Origin: Pseudomonas sp. G.S.17
Lineage (GTDB): Bacteria > Pseudomonadota > Gammaproteobacteria > Pseudomonadales > Pseudomonadaceae
Assembly (NCBI RefSeq): GCF_038096165.1
Contig: NZ_CP151076.1
Coordinates: 4,895,501 to 4,959,500 of the forward strand
Length of the DNA: 64,000 bases
Direction of reading: 5' to 3'
Shown here one piece after another: positions 18,179-27,208 of the stretch. The first letter of the stretch is position 1. Each line of letters opens with the position of its first letter. Position numbers and translations under genes: made by a program. The notes under the pieces are model-generated. The model was not told the DNA's origin and did no database searches. It saw only the letters and a program-made list of their open reading frames with translations.

Positions 18179-18534
18179 AGCTTTTCTGTTGGAGCGACCG
18201 GGGTGGCGATCCACCTTGCCCGCGAATCAGACGCTTCGGTGGCCCCAGATCCTCCGCGCCATCGTTCTTCGCGGGCAAGCCTCGCTCCAACGGCCCCTGG
18301 AGATTCTCCTAAAAGTCTTGGGTTGCTTCAGGTGCGACGCTTTGCCTCACTGTTGCAGCCTTTGCAATGATCCATGTCAATTTCCCCGCTGTTTGCTGAG
18401 TCGTTAGCCCCCTATCATTGCCACCTTCAACGGCTGAATCGATTAATCCTGTTTTTTCGATCCCTTCTCTCGTTTCTTCAAGCGCGAGATGCCGCTTTCG
18501 ACCCTCACTCAATAACTTAAAAAGAACGCTCCTA
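18179..18534. other. Intergenic region with a REP-like pair before oprB
   Basis: 356 bases without a gene. The left part (18188-18292) is a facing pair of REP-like units (TTGGAGCGACCGGGG... and CGCGGGCAAGCCTCGCTCCA), the likely end of the receptor transcript. The rest should hold the oprB promoter, which I could not pin down, and an A-rich Crc motif just before oprB. Confidence 0.6.
18519..18526 (+). promoter_or_regulatory. Crc/Hfq catabolite-repression motif before oprB
   Basis: AAAAAGAA fits the AANAANAA motif by which Hfq with Crc blocks translation in Pseudomonas. It lies nine bases before the porin ATG, overlapping the ribosome-binding region. OprB-type sugar porins are known targets of this control. 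Confidence 0.45.
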
Positions 18535-19917
18535 ATGTCCGATTACCCGAGACGATCTGCCGCCATCGCTGTGCCTGTGCTGCCGCGCCTGCAAACCATC
18601 AATGGCGTATGCGGCCTGCTGGCACTGGGCCTTGCGACTTGCGCGCAGGCAGCCCCCGCATTCGACGCCGACTCGCCGTGGATGCTGGGCGACTGGAATG
18701 GCAAGCGCAGCGAGCTTGCGCAGCAAGGGTATGACTTCAAGCTGGACTACACCTCCGAGACAGGCTCCAACCTGCACGGCGGTTACAACCATGACAAAGC
18801 CGTTCGTTACAGCGATCAATGGGCATTGGGCGCGCACCTTGATCTGCAGAAGATTCTCGGCTGGCACGATGCCGAGTTTCAGCTGACGGTGAGCAATCGC
18901 AATGGCGACAACATCAGCAACGACCGCGTCGGCGATCCGCGCACCGGCACGCTTTCTTCGTCCCAGGAAGTCTGGGGCCGGGGCAGCGTCACCCGTCTGA
19001 CGCAGATGTGGTACCAGCAGAAATTCCTCGATCAGGCCTTGAGCCTCAAACTCGGCCGCTTTAACCAGGGCGAAGACTTCGGCACCTTCCCGTGCGACTT
19101 CCAGAACCTGGCGTTATGCGGTTCCCAGGTCGGCAACTGGGACGGCGGTATCGTCTACAACTGGCCGATCAGCCAATGGGCCATGCGCGTGAAGTACCAG
19201 CTGACGCCTGAAGTGTTTGCGCAGATCGGCGTGTTCGAACAGAACCCGTCGAACCTGGAAAACGACAACGGCTTCAAGCTCAGCGGCAGCGGTACTCAAG
19301 GCGCGGTATTGCCGGTTGAACTGGTGTGGGCGCCAAAAGTTGCCGGGCTGCCGGGCGAGTATCGCGCCGGTTACTACTACAGCACCGCCGACAGCCAGGA
19401 CGTGTACAAGAACAGCAACGGTCAATCTGCTGCCGCCACCGATGGCGCCTATCGCAGCGCTTCGAGCAAACACGGCATGTGGCTCAACCTGCGCCAGCAA
19501 GTCACGGCCGTCGACGGAGATTCGAGCCGCGGCCTGAGCCTGTTCGTCAACGGCACGATGCACGACAAGAAAACCAACAGGGTCGACAACTATGTGGCGC
19601 TGGGCGGCTTCTATAAAGGCCCGCTCGATGCCCGCCCTCAGGACGACATCGGTCTGGCCGTCGCGCGCATCCACGTCAACCCGGCCTATCGCAAAAATTC
19701 TGACGCACAAAATCGGGCAGCGGCGGTCTACGACTATAGCGACCCGGCCTTCATGCCGTTGCAAGACACCGAATACAACGCCGAGCTGTATTACGGCGTG
19801 CACCTGACCAACTGGCTGACCGTACGTCCCAACCTGCAGTTCATCCGTCATCCGGGCGGTGTGGACAAGGTCGACGACGCGCTGGTCGCGGGCTTGAAAA
19901 TCCAGTCATCGTTCTGA
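18535..19917 (+). CDS. oprB: Carbohydrate-selective porin OprB
   Basis: Outer-membrane porin of 460 residues that lets glucose and related sugars into the periplasm. It has a long signal peptide (cleavage near residue 38, LATCAQA) and then the OprB-family start SPWMLGDWNGKRSELAQQGYDF, typical strands with aromatic girdles (GNWDGGIVYNWPISQWAMRVKYQL) and a C-terminal Phe (VAGLKIQSSF). A Cys pair (FPCDFQNLALCGSQVG) matches the family disulfide loop. The gcd gene follows 132 bp downstream on the same strand, which places uptake and periplasmic oxidation of glucose together. Crc control is likely. Confidence 0.93.
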   Translation: MSDYPRRSAAIAVPVLPRLQTINGVCGLLALGLATCAQAAPAFDADSPWMLGDWNGKRSELAQQGYDFKLDYTSETGSNLHGGYNHDKAVRYSDQWALGAHLDLQKILGWHDAEFQLTVSNRNGDNISNDRVGDPRTGTLSSSQEVWGRGSVTRLTQMWYQQKFLDQALSLKLGRFNQGEDFGTFPCDFQNLALCGSQVGNWDGGIVYNWPISQWAMRVKYQLTPEVFAQIGVFEQNPSNLENDNGFKLSGSGTQGAVLPVELVWAPKVAGLPGEYRAGYYYSTADSQDVYKNSNGQSAAATDGAYRSASSKHGMWLNLRQQVTAVDGDSSRGLSLFVNGTMHDKKTNRVDNYVALGGFYKGPLDARPQDDIGLAVARIHVNPAYRKNSDAQNRAAAVYDYSDPAFMPLQDTEYNAELYYGVHLTNWLTVRPNLQFIRHPGGVDKVDDALVAGLKIQSSF

Positions 19918-20049
19918 CCAACGGTTGATTTGAACTGTCGGTAATACGTTTCAGCAACTAGCGTCAAAGTATCGCCACACGATTCGCCAGGAATCGGCGT
20001 CACGAATATCAAGGTTTCAATCACTTAATCTGTCACGGAGATTCACACT

Positions 20050-22464
20050 ATGAGCACTGATGGTGCTTTCAGTCGATATCGCTTGCTACCGACATTGCTC
20101 GGGCTGGTGATCTTGTTGATGGGCCTGATCATGTTGGCGGGGGGGGTCAAACTCCTGCAACTGGGCGGTTCGTTGTATTACCTGCTGGCCGGTATCGGTT
20201 TCGCCGTGACGGGCCTGCTGCTCATCACCGGACGCCGCGCTGCGCTGGGTCTGTATGCGGTGATTCTGTTCGCGAGCACGGTCTGGGCCTTGTGGGAAGT
20301 CGGTCTGGACTGGTGGCAACTGGTGCCGCGTCTGGCATTGTGGTTTGCCCTCGGTATCGTCTTGTTGCTGCCCTGGTTCCGCCGCCCTGTGCTGCGTGAC
20401 CAACCCGGCGGCCTGGCGACCGGCGCGTTGAGCGTGGCCGTGGTTCTGGCCGGCGTTGCCGCGCTGGCCAGCCAGTTCACCAGCCCTGGCGAAATCAAGG
20501 GTCAACTGGACCGCGACACTGCAGGCACCAGCAACACCGCGCCGGCCATGCCCGACGGTGACTGGCAGTCTTATGGTCGCACCGCTTTCGGCGACCGCTA
20601 TTCGCCGCTGGCGCAGATCACTCCGGAAAACGCCAACAAGCTGGTTCCGGCCTGGACCTATCGCACCGGCGATATCCCTGGCCCGAACGATCCAGGTGAA
20701 ACCACGGCGGAAAACACCCCGCTCAAGGTCAACGGCATGCTGTATGTGTGCACGCCGCACAGCCAGGTGATCGCACTGGACCCGGATACCGGCAAGGAAA
20801 TCTGGCGCTACGATCCAAAGATCAGTACCCAGAATGCCGCCAACTTCAAAGGTTGGGCGCACATGACCTGCCGTGGCGTCTCGTATCACGATGATGCCGC
20901 CTATGCCGCCGCGCCAGCGCAAAGCCCGGCCACTCCGGCTGTTGCGACTACCGGCAGCAATGCATGCCCACGTCGCATCTTCCTGCCGACTGCCGACACT
21001 CGCCTGATCGCGCTGAACGCCGACACCGGCAAGGTCTGTGAAGACTTCGGCAACAAAGGCGCCATCGACCTGAGCGCCAACATTGGCACCTTCGCGCCGG
21101 GCGGTTACTACTCCACCTCGCCACCGGCGGTGACCAAAGATCTGGTCGTGATCGGCGGCCACGTCACCGATAACGTTTCGCTGGACGAGCCTTCCGGCGT
21201 AATCCGCGCATTCGACGTACACACGGGCCGTCTGGTGTGGAACTGGGACAGCGGCAATCCGGACAACACCACGCCCCTGGCAGAAGGCCAGAAGTACACC
21301 CGCAACTCGCCCAATATGTGGTCGATGTTCGCGGTCGATGAAAAGCTGGGCATGCTTTACCTGCCGATGGGCAACCAGACCCCGGATCAATGGGGTGGCA
21401 ATCGCACGCCGGAGTCGGAGAAGTACAGCGCAAGTATCGTCGCGCTGGACATCGCATCCGGCAAAGTGCGCTGGAACATGCAGCTCACTCACCATGACCT
21501 GTGGGACATGGACGTGGGTGGTCAGCCGACCTTGCTGGACATGAAAACGGCGGATGGCGTCAAACCAGCCGTGCTGGTATCGACCAAGCAGGGCAGCATC
21601 TATGTGCTGGACCGCAGCACCGGTCAGCCGATCATCCCGATCAACGAAATCCCGGTCCCTCAGGGCGCAGTGGCCGGCGATCACACATCGCCGACGCAAC
21701 CGAAATCCGACCTGAACTTCATGCCACCGCCCCTCAAGGAGCGCGACATGTGGGGCGTGACGCCGTTCGACCAGATGCTGTGCCGGATCGACTTCAAATC
21801 CCTGCGTTACGACGGCCCGTTCACCCCGCCGTCGCTGCAAGGCTCGCTGGTTTATCCAGGTAACTTCGGTGTATTCGACTGGGGCGGCATTTCGGTCGAT
21901 CCGGTGCGCCAGATTGCGTTCGTGAATCCGAGCTACATGGCCTTCCGTTCGAAACTGGTCCCAGCGGTCGAAGTCGAAGGTGGCCCGGGTCGCAAAAGCG
22001 AAACCGAAGGCGTGCAGCCGAACAAGGGCGCGCCATATGGCGTGATCCTCGAAGCACTGCTGTCGCCAATGGGCTTGCCTTGCCAGGCTCCGGCCTGGGG
22101 TTATGTCGCGGCTGTCGACCTGACCAGCCACAAAACCATCTGGATGCACAAAAACGGTACCGTGCGTGACAGCTCGCCGGTTCCAGTCCCGCTGTCCATG
22201 GGCGTGCCAAGCCTGGGCGGGACGTTCACCACAGCCGGTGGCGTCGGCTTCCTGAGCGGCACGCTTGATCAATACCTGCGCGCCTACGACGTGCGTAACG
22301 GCAAGCAGTTGTGGGAAGGCCGCCTGCCAGCAGGCGCGCAAACCACGCCGATGACCTACACCGGCAAGGACGGCAAGCAATACGTGCTGGTCGTGGCTGG
22401 CGGTCATGGCTCGCTGGGCACCAAGCAAGGCGACTACGTGATGGCGTTCAAACTGCCGGATTGA
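20050..22464 (+). CDS. gcd: Membrane-bound PQQ-dependent glucose dehydrogenase
   Basis: Oxidises glucose to gluconolactone in the periplasm and passes electrons to ubiquinone. The 804-residue protein has five membrane helices in the first 140 residues, then an eight-bladed quinoprotein propeller starting at DWQSYGRTAFGDRYSPLAQI, with GWAHMTCRGVSYHDD, RIFLPTADTRLIALNADTG, LTHHDLWDMDVGGQPTL and the closing YVLVVAGGHGSLGTK. Length is as expected for the glucose/quinate/shikimate family; the neighbouring OprB porin favours glucose. GGAG is present upstream of the ATG. PQQ synthesis genes are not in the window. Confidence 0.95.
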   Translation: MSTDGAFSRYRLLPTLLGLVILLMGLIMLAGGVKLLQLGGSLYYLLAGIGFAVTGLLLITGRRAALGLYAVILFASTVWALWEVGLDWWQLVPRLALWFALGIVLLLPWFRRPVLRDQPGGLATGALSVAVVLAGVAALASQFTSPGEIKGQLDRDTAGTSNTAPAMPDGDWQSYGRTAFGDRYSPLAQITPENANKLVPAWTYRTGDIPGPNDPGETTAENTPLKVNGMLYVCTPHSQVIALDPDTGKEIWRYDPKISTQNAANFKGWAHMTCRGVSYHDDAAYAAAPAQSPATPAVATTGSNACPRRIFLPTADTRLIALNADTGKVCEDFGNKGAIDLSANIGTFAPGGYYSTSPPAVTKDLVVIGGHVTDNVSLDEPSGVIRAFDVHTGRLVWNWDSGNPDNTTPLAEGQKYTRNSPNMWSMFAVDEKLGMLYLPMGNQTPDQWGGNRTPESEKYSASIVALDIASGKVRWNMQLTHHDLWDMDVGGQPTLLDMKTADGVKPAVLVSTKQGSIYVLDRSTGQPIIPINEIPVPQGAVAGDHTSPTQPKSDLNFMPPPLKERDMWGVTPFDQMLCRIDFKSLRYDGPFTPPSLQGSLVYPGNFGVFDWGGISVDPVRQIAFVNPSYMAFRSKLVPAVEVEGGPGRKSETEGVQPNKGAPYGVILEALLSPMGLPCQAPAWGYVAAVDLTSHKTIWMHKNGTVRDSSPVPVPLSMGVPSLGGTFTTAGGVGFLSGTLDQYLRAYDVRNGKQLWEGRLPAGAQTTPMTYTGKDGKQYVLVVAGGHGSLGTKQGDYVMAFKLPD

Positions 22465-22482
22465 TGATTCGCTGAGGCAATG

Positions 22483-22517
22483 AAAAAAGCGGCTATCGAG
22501 AGATGGCCGCTTTTTTT
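22483..22517 (+). terminator. Rho-independent terminator after gcd
   Basis: Stem AAAGCGGCTATC / GATGGCCGCTTT with a three-base loop, followed by a T run, 20 bases after the gcd stop. The A run on the left makes it usable from both sides. Confidence 0.9.
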
Positions 22518-22566
22518 GTGCCTGCAATAAACGCTGATCCCAGCAGATTCAGCACCTGGAACATCG

Positions 22567-22592
22567 CTTCGCGAACAAGTTCGCTCCCACAA
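22567..22592. repeat. Single REP-like unit
   Basis: One lone unit (TTCGCGAACAAGTTCGCTCCCA) of the same family found in pairs elsewhere in the window, between the gcd terminator and the convergent globin gene. Confidence 0.55.
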
Positions 22593-22620
22593 AGTCCGCG
22601 CCGAACCTGGCCTGTACAGA

Positions 22621-23040
22621 CTACTTCTCGATCACTTCCCCACGCATCGGCGCCAGACGCGCGATCAGGCGATTCTGGTTGGGCACGCAAATGCCTTCGG
22701 CGTCCATGGCGTCGATCAGGTCTTCCACCAAAGCGTTGAAGTCGCTGCGGGTCAGGTTCTGGCCCTTGTGGGATTCAGCCATGCTGTCGCCGGTATAACG
22801 ACAAGGGCCGCCCGCTTCAACGCATAACTGTTCGACCAGTTTGTCCCGCAGACGCACGATATCGACTTTCCTGAAGTGTTCGACGATGCGTTGGTCCCTG
22901 GCGACATTGAGCAACATGCCTTCGACAATGCGCTGGATGCCCGGCCGCTCGCCGAGTGCCAGGTACAGGCTGTCATCTTCAGGCGGCTGTTGCGCACAAC
23001 CGGCCAGCAATGCAATCAAAAACCAGCTCAGCAGACGCAT
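22621..23040 (-). CDS. Group 1 truncated hemoglobin, lipoprotein form
   Basis: A 139-residue truncated globin with an N-terminal lipoprotein signal (lipobox LLAGC, Cys15), so it is exported and anchored to a membrane, which is unusual for a globin. The globin core is recognisable from SLYLALGERPGIQRIVEGML, the GGPCRYTGDSMAESHKGQNL segment with the proximal heme-ligand His in ESHKG, and the final helices. Extra cysteines (LCVEAGGPC) could form a disulfide in the periplasm. It is the last gene of a compact minus-strand cluster, one base after the DUF3034 gene. Ligand (O2, NO) unknown. Confidence 0.88.
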   Translation of the reverse strand: MRLLSWFLIALLAGCAQQPPEDDSLYLALGERPGIQRIVEGMLLNVARDQRIVEHFRKVDIVRLRDKLVEQLCVEAGGPCRYTGDSMAESHKGQNLTRSDFNALVEDLIDAMDAEGICVPNQNRLIARLAPMRGEVIEK

Positions 23041-23041
23041 C

Positions 23042-23917
23042 TCAGAAACTCCCCTGAATCGACAGATACGTCCCGTTCTGGTTATCCAGCGTGGCGATTT
23101 CGCCCAAGCGGGCGTAGGCCAGCACCACTGACAAATGCTTGCTGGGGAAATAACCTACGAACAAGTCAGCCCAATCGCTTTCGCCCGCAAAGGAAAGGTT
23201 GTCAGGCTTTTCCCGATACTCCACGCCCATCGCCCAGCGCGGATTGAACAGCACGGCCACCGAACCTTCCTTCAATACGCTGCGAGTATCCCGGCGGTCG
23301 CCGCCAAAACCGAGCAACCCGGTTTCGTTGGCGCGGCTGTAACGCAAACCGCCGTTGAGCACCACGTTGTAACCAAAGGCAGCGCCCATGAACAAGCGAC
23401 TGGCGGTCAGATAACCCTCGACGTCTGAGTCACGCCTGGCGCCGATCAGACTGGGAATCAGGAAATCATTCTGGTGCTTGTATTCGAGGCCCAGGGCCAC
23501 TTGCGGCAAGCTGTCGTAGATCAAGTCACCGAACAGCCGGACCTTGAGGCCGAAGATGTCCTGAGTGAGGTTGTCTTCCGGCAGGCTGAGCCTGCGCTGC
23601 AATGTGCCCAGATCAAATCGCTGATGGGCGTAGGACAACTCCACACGATTGCCATACGCGACCGACATACCTGCGACGTCGAGGGTGTAATCCGGCAGAT
23701 CAATGTGGGTGGCGAACGCGCTGGTGCCCCATTCGCCCTGCTCCCCGTAGCCGGTCAACACCGCCCACGGAATAATCCCGCCGCCTGCCGCGCCTTCAAT
23801 GCTGGAGGCACCGCCGGTGGCAATCAGACGGCCATTGTCGGCCTCGGCTATTTGCACAACGGCGCCCAGAACACAGCTCAACACAGAGCTCAGCACAACC
23901 GAGTTTTTGTACGACAT
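23042..23917 (-). CDS. DUF3034 family outer-membrane-type protein
   Basis: A 291-residue exported protein of the DUF3034 family. Signal peptide to about residue 26 (VQIAEA), then GRLIATGGASSIEGAAGGGIIPWAVLTGYG, a stretch characteristic of the family, and alternating beta strands with a terminal Phe (NGTYLSIQGSF) that suggest an outer-membrane barrel. Function is unknown. It is tightly packed between the phosphodiesterase gene (three-base gap) and the globin gene (one-base gap), so these are one transcript. Confidence 0.82.
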   Translation of the reverse strand: MSYKNSVVLSSVLSCVLGAVVQIAEADNGRLIATGGASSIEGAAGGGIIPWAVLTGYGEQGEWGTSAFATHIDLPDYTLDVAGMSVAYGNRVELSYAHQRFDLGTLQRRLSLPEDNLTQDIFGLKVRLFGDLIYDSLPQVALGLEYKHQNDFLIPSLIGARRDSDVEGYLTASRLFMGAAFGYNVVLNGGLRYSRANETGLLGFGGDRRDTRSVLKEGSVAVLFNPRWAMGVEYREKPDNLSFAGESDWADLFVGYFPSKHLSVVLAYARLGEIATLDNQNGTYLSIQGSF

Positions 23918-23920
23918 GTC

Positions 23921-26275
23921 TCAATGAACCATCAGGCTGGGTGAATAAGTAGAGGCGCTCATCCATGCTTCAAAGGCCACAGCCGTCAACGGACGACTGA
24001 TCAGATAGCCTTGCGCCGTGTCGCAATGCCAGCGCTCAAGCAGACGCAGGCTGTGCTCGTATTCGACGCCTTCGGCGACCACCTTGAGGCCCAGGTTGTG
24101 GCTCATCTCAATGGTGGAGCGCACGATGACTGCGTCTTCACTGGTTTCATCCAGGTTACGCACGAAGGATTGGTCGATTTTCAGTTCCTGCACCGGCAGC
24201 CGCTTGAGATGCGCGAGGGACGAATAACCGGTGCCGAAATCATCCACTGACAGGCTGATACCGCACTCGCGCAGCTTGTTGAGTACCGTCAGTGCATGCT
24301 CTGGCTCGCGCATGATCGCGCTTTCGGTGATTTCAAAAACCAGCTGTTGCGCCGCAACCTTGTACAAGCGCAGCAAGCTGACGACTCGGCTCGGTAAGTC
24401 CGCGCCAAGCAGGTCGTCGGCGGAGATATTCACCGAAACCTGCACGTGCAGGCCGCGTCTGGCCCAATCGGCCAACTGGCGCATGGTCTCTTCGATCACC
24501 CAACTGGTCAGTAGCTGGATGCTGCCGGTGCGCTCGGCCAGAACGATGAATTCGGCCGGCGACACGTTGCCGAACTGCGGATGCTGCCAACGCAACAGCG
24601 CTTCGGCCTGGCGCACGTGGCCTTGGCGAATGTCCAGTTTGGGCTGGTAATGCAAAGCCAGCTCACCGTTGCGGGCCGCGTGGCGTAAATCCCGAATCAG
24701 ATTGATCTGGCGCTGGTGAGCCAGATCGCTGCCGTCCTGATAAACCTGCAAACGTCCCTGCATGCCTGCCGCATCCTGGCGGGCGATGGCCGCGCGCTTG
24801 AGCAACTCCAGCGCTGAGTCACCGTGATCCGGGTACACCGCGATGCCAATGCTGCATTCCAGTGTCACGTCGTGGCTGTCGATGCGTTGTGCCTGGCTCA
24901 GCAGACGTTGCAGTTGGTCGGCGGTGGCCACGGCGCCGTCGCTGGCCTTGTGGTCCAGCAACAGCAGAAATTCGTTGGCGGTCAGGCGGGCGACCGTATC
25001 GCCGGGGTTCAGGCTGGCTTGCAGACGCTGGCCGACCTGCTGCAATAACTCGTCTACACCTGCCGCGCCGCAACTCTGGTTGATCGCCAGAAAGTTATCG
25101 ATGCCCAGATACAACAGCGCCATGGAACGCTGCGCGGCAATGGAACTGCCCAGACGCTCCATGGCCAGCGCCCGGTTGGGCAAACCTGTCAGCGAATCAT
25201 GCAGCGCGTTATGCGCCAATTGGTGCTCGCGCACGGCAATGCCTTGCTGCATGGCGTTGATTGCCCCGGCCAGCATGCCCAGCTCGTCGCTGCGCGCCAT
25301 GCTGACTGGCGTCTTGTAATCGCCGTTGCCGATGCGTCTGGCCGCCAGTGCCAGGATCTGCACCGGCATTGAGACGCTGCGGGCCAGAATCAACGTACCG
25401 ATCAACGACGCCAACAGCGCGATGATGGAGATCCAGAAAATTTTCTGATCCAGCGGCGCGAACGCCAGCATGGCCTTGTCAATTGGGCTTTGCAGCAACG
25501 CGATGACCTGCTCGCCGCGGCCATCGGTCACGTTGTCGACCACAATCGTCTGGCTGAGAAAGCTCTGCCCGGAATGCTCGGTCTTGCGCACCTGTTCGAC
25601 CGAAGCCGTGAGCATCAAATCCACAAGGCTCTGCCGCATTTCGGCCGGTTGGGTGCTGATCAGCCTGCCCGGCACGCCGTGCTCCACGGCCAGAAACGAG
25701 ACTTCCAGGTCACTCAGCGAACGCAATTGCTGAGCGAAGGCTTCATCCATCACAAAGCCCATGACGACCCGGCCGATGGGCAACGGCGCGAGAACCGAGC
25801 TCTCCACCAGTAAATGGGGCTGCCCGCCACCGGGAACGATGACCATCGACTGTTTGTTGCGCTTGGCCTCACGCAGTGCCTGATCGAAGGGGAACGGCGT
25901 GCCTTCGACGACTGCCGGCACAGTGCTGGCAATCACCTTGCCGTCCATGCCCAGCAAGAACATGTCCGAGGCATTGATTCGGCCGCCATGATTAAGCAGC
26001 ACAGAGCGAATGGTCGATGCATCGTCACTGGCCACGGCGTCGCGAAAACCGAAATCGGCCGAAAGCAGCTGCACACCGCCGCGCAATTGCTTGCCACGCA
26101 TGTCCATCAAGCCATCGAAGACCCGTCGACCGACCTCAAGCTGGACCCGGGCCTGGGAGCGAACCGCATCGCCGGTCGCGGCTTTGACCGCGAGGAACAC
26201 CGCACCCAAGACAATGACCAACAGCGCGATCAAGACGAAAGCAATGCGCGCCTGAAAACTGGTGCGCAGGTTCAT
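23921..26275 (-). CDS. Membrane GGDEF/EAL protein, predicted c-di-GMP phosphodiesterase
   Basis: A 784-residue sensor enzyme. Helix at about 13-33, a periplasmic Cache-like sensing domain to about 278, a second helix at about 280-300 (FWISIIALLASLIGTLIL), HAMP (to 350), GGDEF (355-515) and EAL (530-775). The GGDEF signature is replaced by LTANEF, so cyclase activity is probably lost. The EAL domain keeps its catalytic set: EALLRW, VNIS, FEITES, DDFGTGYSS, LKIDQSFV, AEGVE and AQGYLISRPL. It should therefore degrade c-di-GMP in response to a periplasmic signal. The start overlaps the upstream cupredoxin gene by four bases. Confidence 0.92.
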   Translation of the reverse strand: MNLRTSFQARIAFVLIALLVIVLGAVFLAVKAATGDAVRSQARVQLEVGRRVFDGLMDMRGKQLRGGVQLLSADFGFRDAVASDDASTIRSVLLNHGGRINASDMFLLGMDGKVIASTVPAVVEGTPFPFDQALREAKRNKQSMVIVPGGGQPHLLVESSVLAPLPIGRVVMGFVMDEAFAQQLRSLSDLEVSFLAVEHGVPGRLISTQPAEMRQSLVDLMLTASVEQVRKTEHSGQSFLSQTIVVDNVTDGRGEQVIALLQSPIDKAMLAFAPLDQKIFWISIIALLASLIGTLILARSVSMPVQILALAARRIGNGDYKTPVSMARSDELGMLAGAINAMQQGIAVREHQLAHNALHDSLTGLPNRALAMERLGSSIAAQRSMALLYLGIDNFLAINQSCGAAGVDELLQQVGQRLQASLNPGDTVARLTANEFLLLLDHKASDGAVATADQLQRLLSQAQRIDSHDVTLECSIGIAVYPDHGDSALELLKRAAIARQDAAGMQGRLQVYQDGSDLAHQRQINLIRDLRHAARNGELALHYQPKLDIRQGHVRQAEALLRWQHPQFGNVSPAEFIVLAERTGSIQLLTSWVIEETMRQLADWARRGLHVQVSVNISADDLLGADLPSRVVSLLRLYKVAAQQLVFEITESAIMREPEHALTVLNKLRECGISLSVDDFGTGYSSLAHLKRLPVQELKIDQSFVRNLDETSEDAVIVRSTIEMSHNLGLKVVAEGVEYEHSLRLLERWHCDTAQGYLISRPLTAVAFEAWMSASTYSPSLMVH

Positions 26276-26943
26276 TCATGGGTCGCCTTATGGAAAGCAT
26301 CACCAAACGCTGTCGACGCGGGGCTGGCCGGTTCTTCATCGCTGCTCTCAACCTTGAGGCTGAAGCGTTGGGTCAGGCCGGAGGCCGGAATATTGAATTC
26401 GCCCCCGGATACCGGGCGCATGTCAGGGGTCTTCGGGTGCCAGAGCGTTGCCACGTAATGGCCAGGCGGAAGTTGATCCAGGATTACGCTGCCATTGCTG
26501 TCGCTAACGACAAACCACGGATCGTCGGTGACATAGATGTAACCGAGCATCCAGTCATGAATATTGCAGCCCAACACCACGACGCCAGGTTTATCGAACA
26601 GCAGCGGCTCGGACGGCGTACCGCCATACAATCGCAGTTCAAAGCGCCTGGCGGCCGAAAAGGAATAAACCTGATGCCGGATGTTGTCGCTGTTGGGGAA
26701 TTTGACCTCGGTGCCGGTGTGTACGGCGAGGACATGCGGGACGAATTCCTTGTCACGCTGGTCCATGTCGGCCTTGAGTGCCAATACGTTCTTGCCCGCC
26801 GGTCCTTGCAGGGTCAGCACCGCCCCGACCAACGGTTTGCCGGTTTGGTTGACGAGCTGGCCCGTCAAGGTCGCGGCGACCGCCGAAGCAGCGCAACATG
26901 CGCACAGTGCCGACAGGATCAGTGAAGCAGAAAATTTATTCAT
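26272..26943 (-). CDS. Cupredoxin-like periplasmic protein
   Basis: A 223-residue exported protein (signal peptide to about residue 24) often labelled methylamine utilization protein. It has a carboxypeptidase-regulatory-like N-terminal part (TLTGQLVNQTGKPLVGAVLTL) and a plastocyanin-like core: VKFPNSDNIRHQVYSFS supplies a His, and VVLGCNIHDWMLGYIYV supplies Cys, His and Met in the spacing of a type 1 copper site. It is the first gene of the cluster with the c-di-GMP phosphodiesterase, DUF3034 protein and globin, and overlaps the phosphodiesterase by four bases. No methylamine genes are near, so the common name is misleading here. Confidence 0.85.
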   Translation of the reverse strand: MNKFSASLILSALCACCAASAVAATLTGQLVNQTGKPLVGAVLTLQGPAGKNVLALKADMDQRDKEFVPHVLAVHTGTEVKFPNSDNIRHQVYSFSAARRFELRLYGGTPSEPLLFDKPGVVVLGCNIHDWMLGYIYVTDDPWFVVSDSNGSVILDQLPPGHYVATLWHPKTPDMRPVSGGEFNIPASGLTQRFSLKVESSDEEPASPASTAFGDAFHKATHE

Positions 26944-27208
26944 GCAGTGTCATTCCGCAACGGCGAGCCGGTAAATAGAGCGCCAGCCTTGGCATCAAGG
27001 TGCTCGTCGCAGGTTGAATGCGTTGGCACGCGGGTTCACAGGTGAAAAATGTCAGGCGTCATCAACGCCCGCGTCTCAACGAGAAGCAGATTTTTCGAGG
27101 GCCGAACGCCTCGTTTTTAACCCTCTCACGAATGCTATCGACCGCAGCCATTGAAACCTAAGGGAGACCGCCCCATCTAAGAGCCATGTTCAATTGTGCA
27201 GGTGCCCC

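Noticed and set aside
20086..22527. An 813-codon open frame antisense to gcd
   Set aside because: High-GC codon bias of gcd keeps the opposite frame open. Composition is Arg/His/Gln-rich, there is no domain, and it runs through the terminator.
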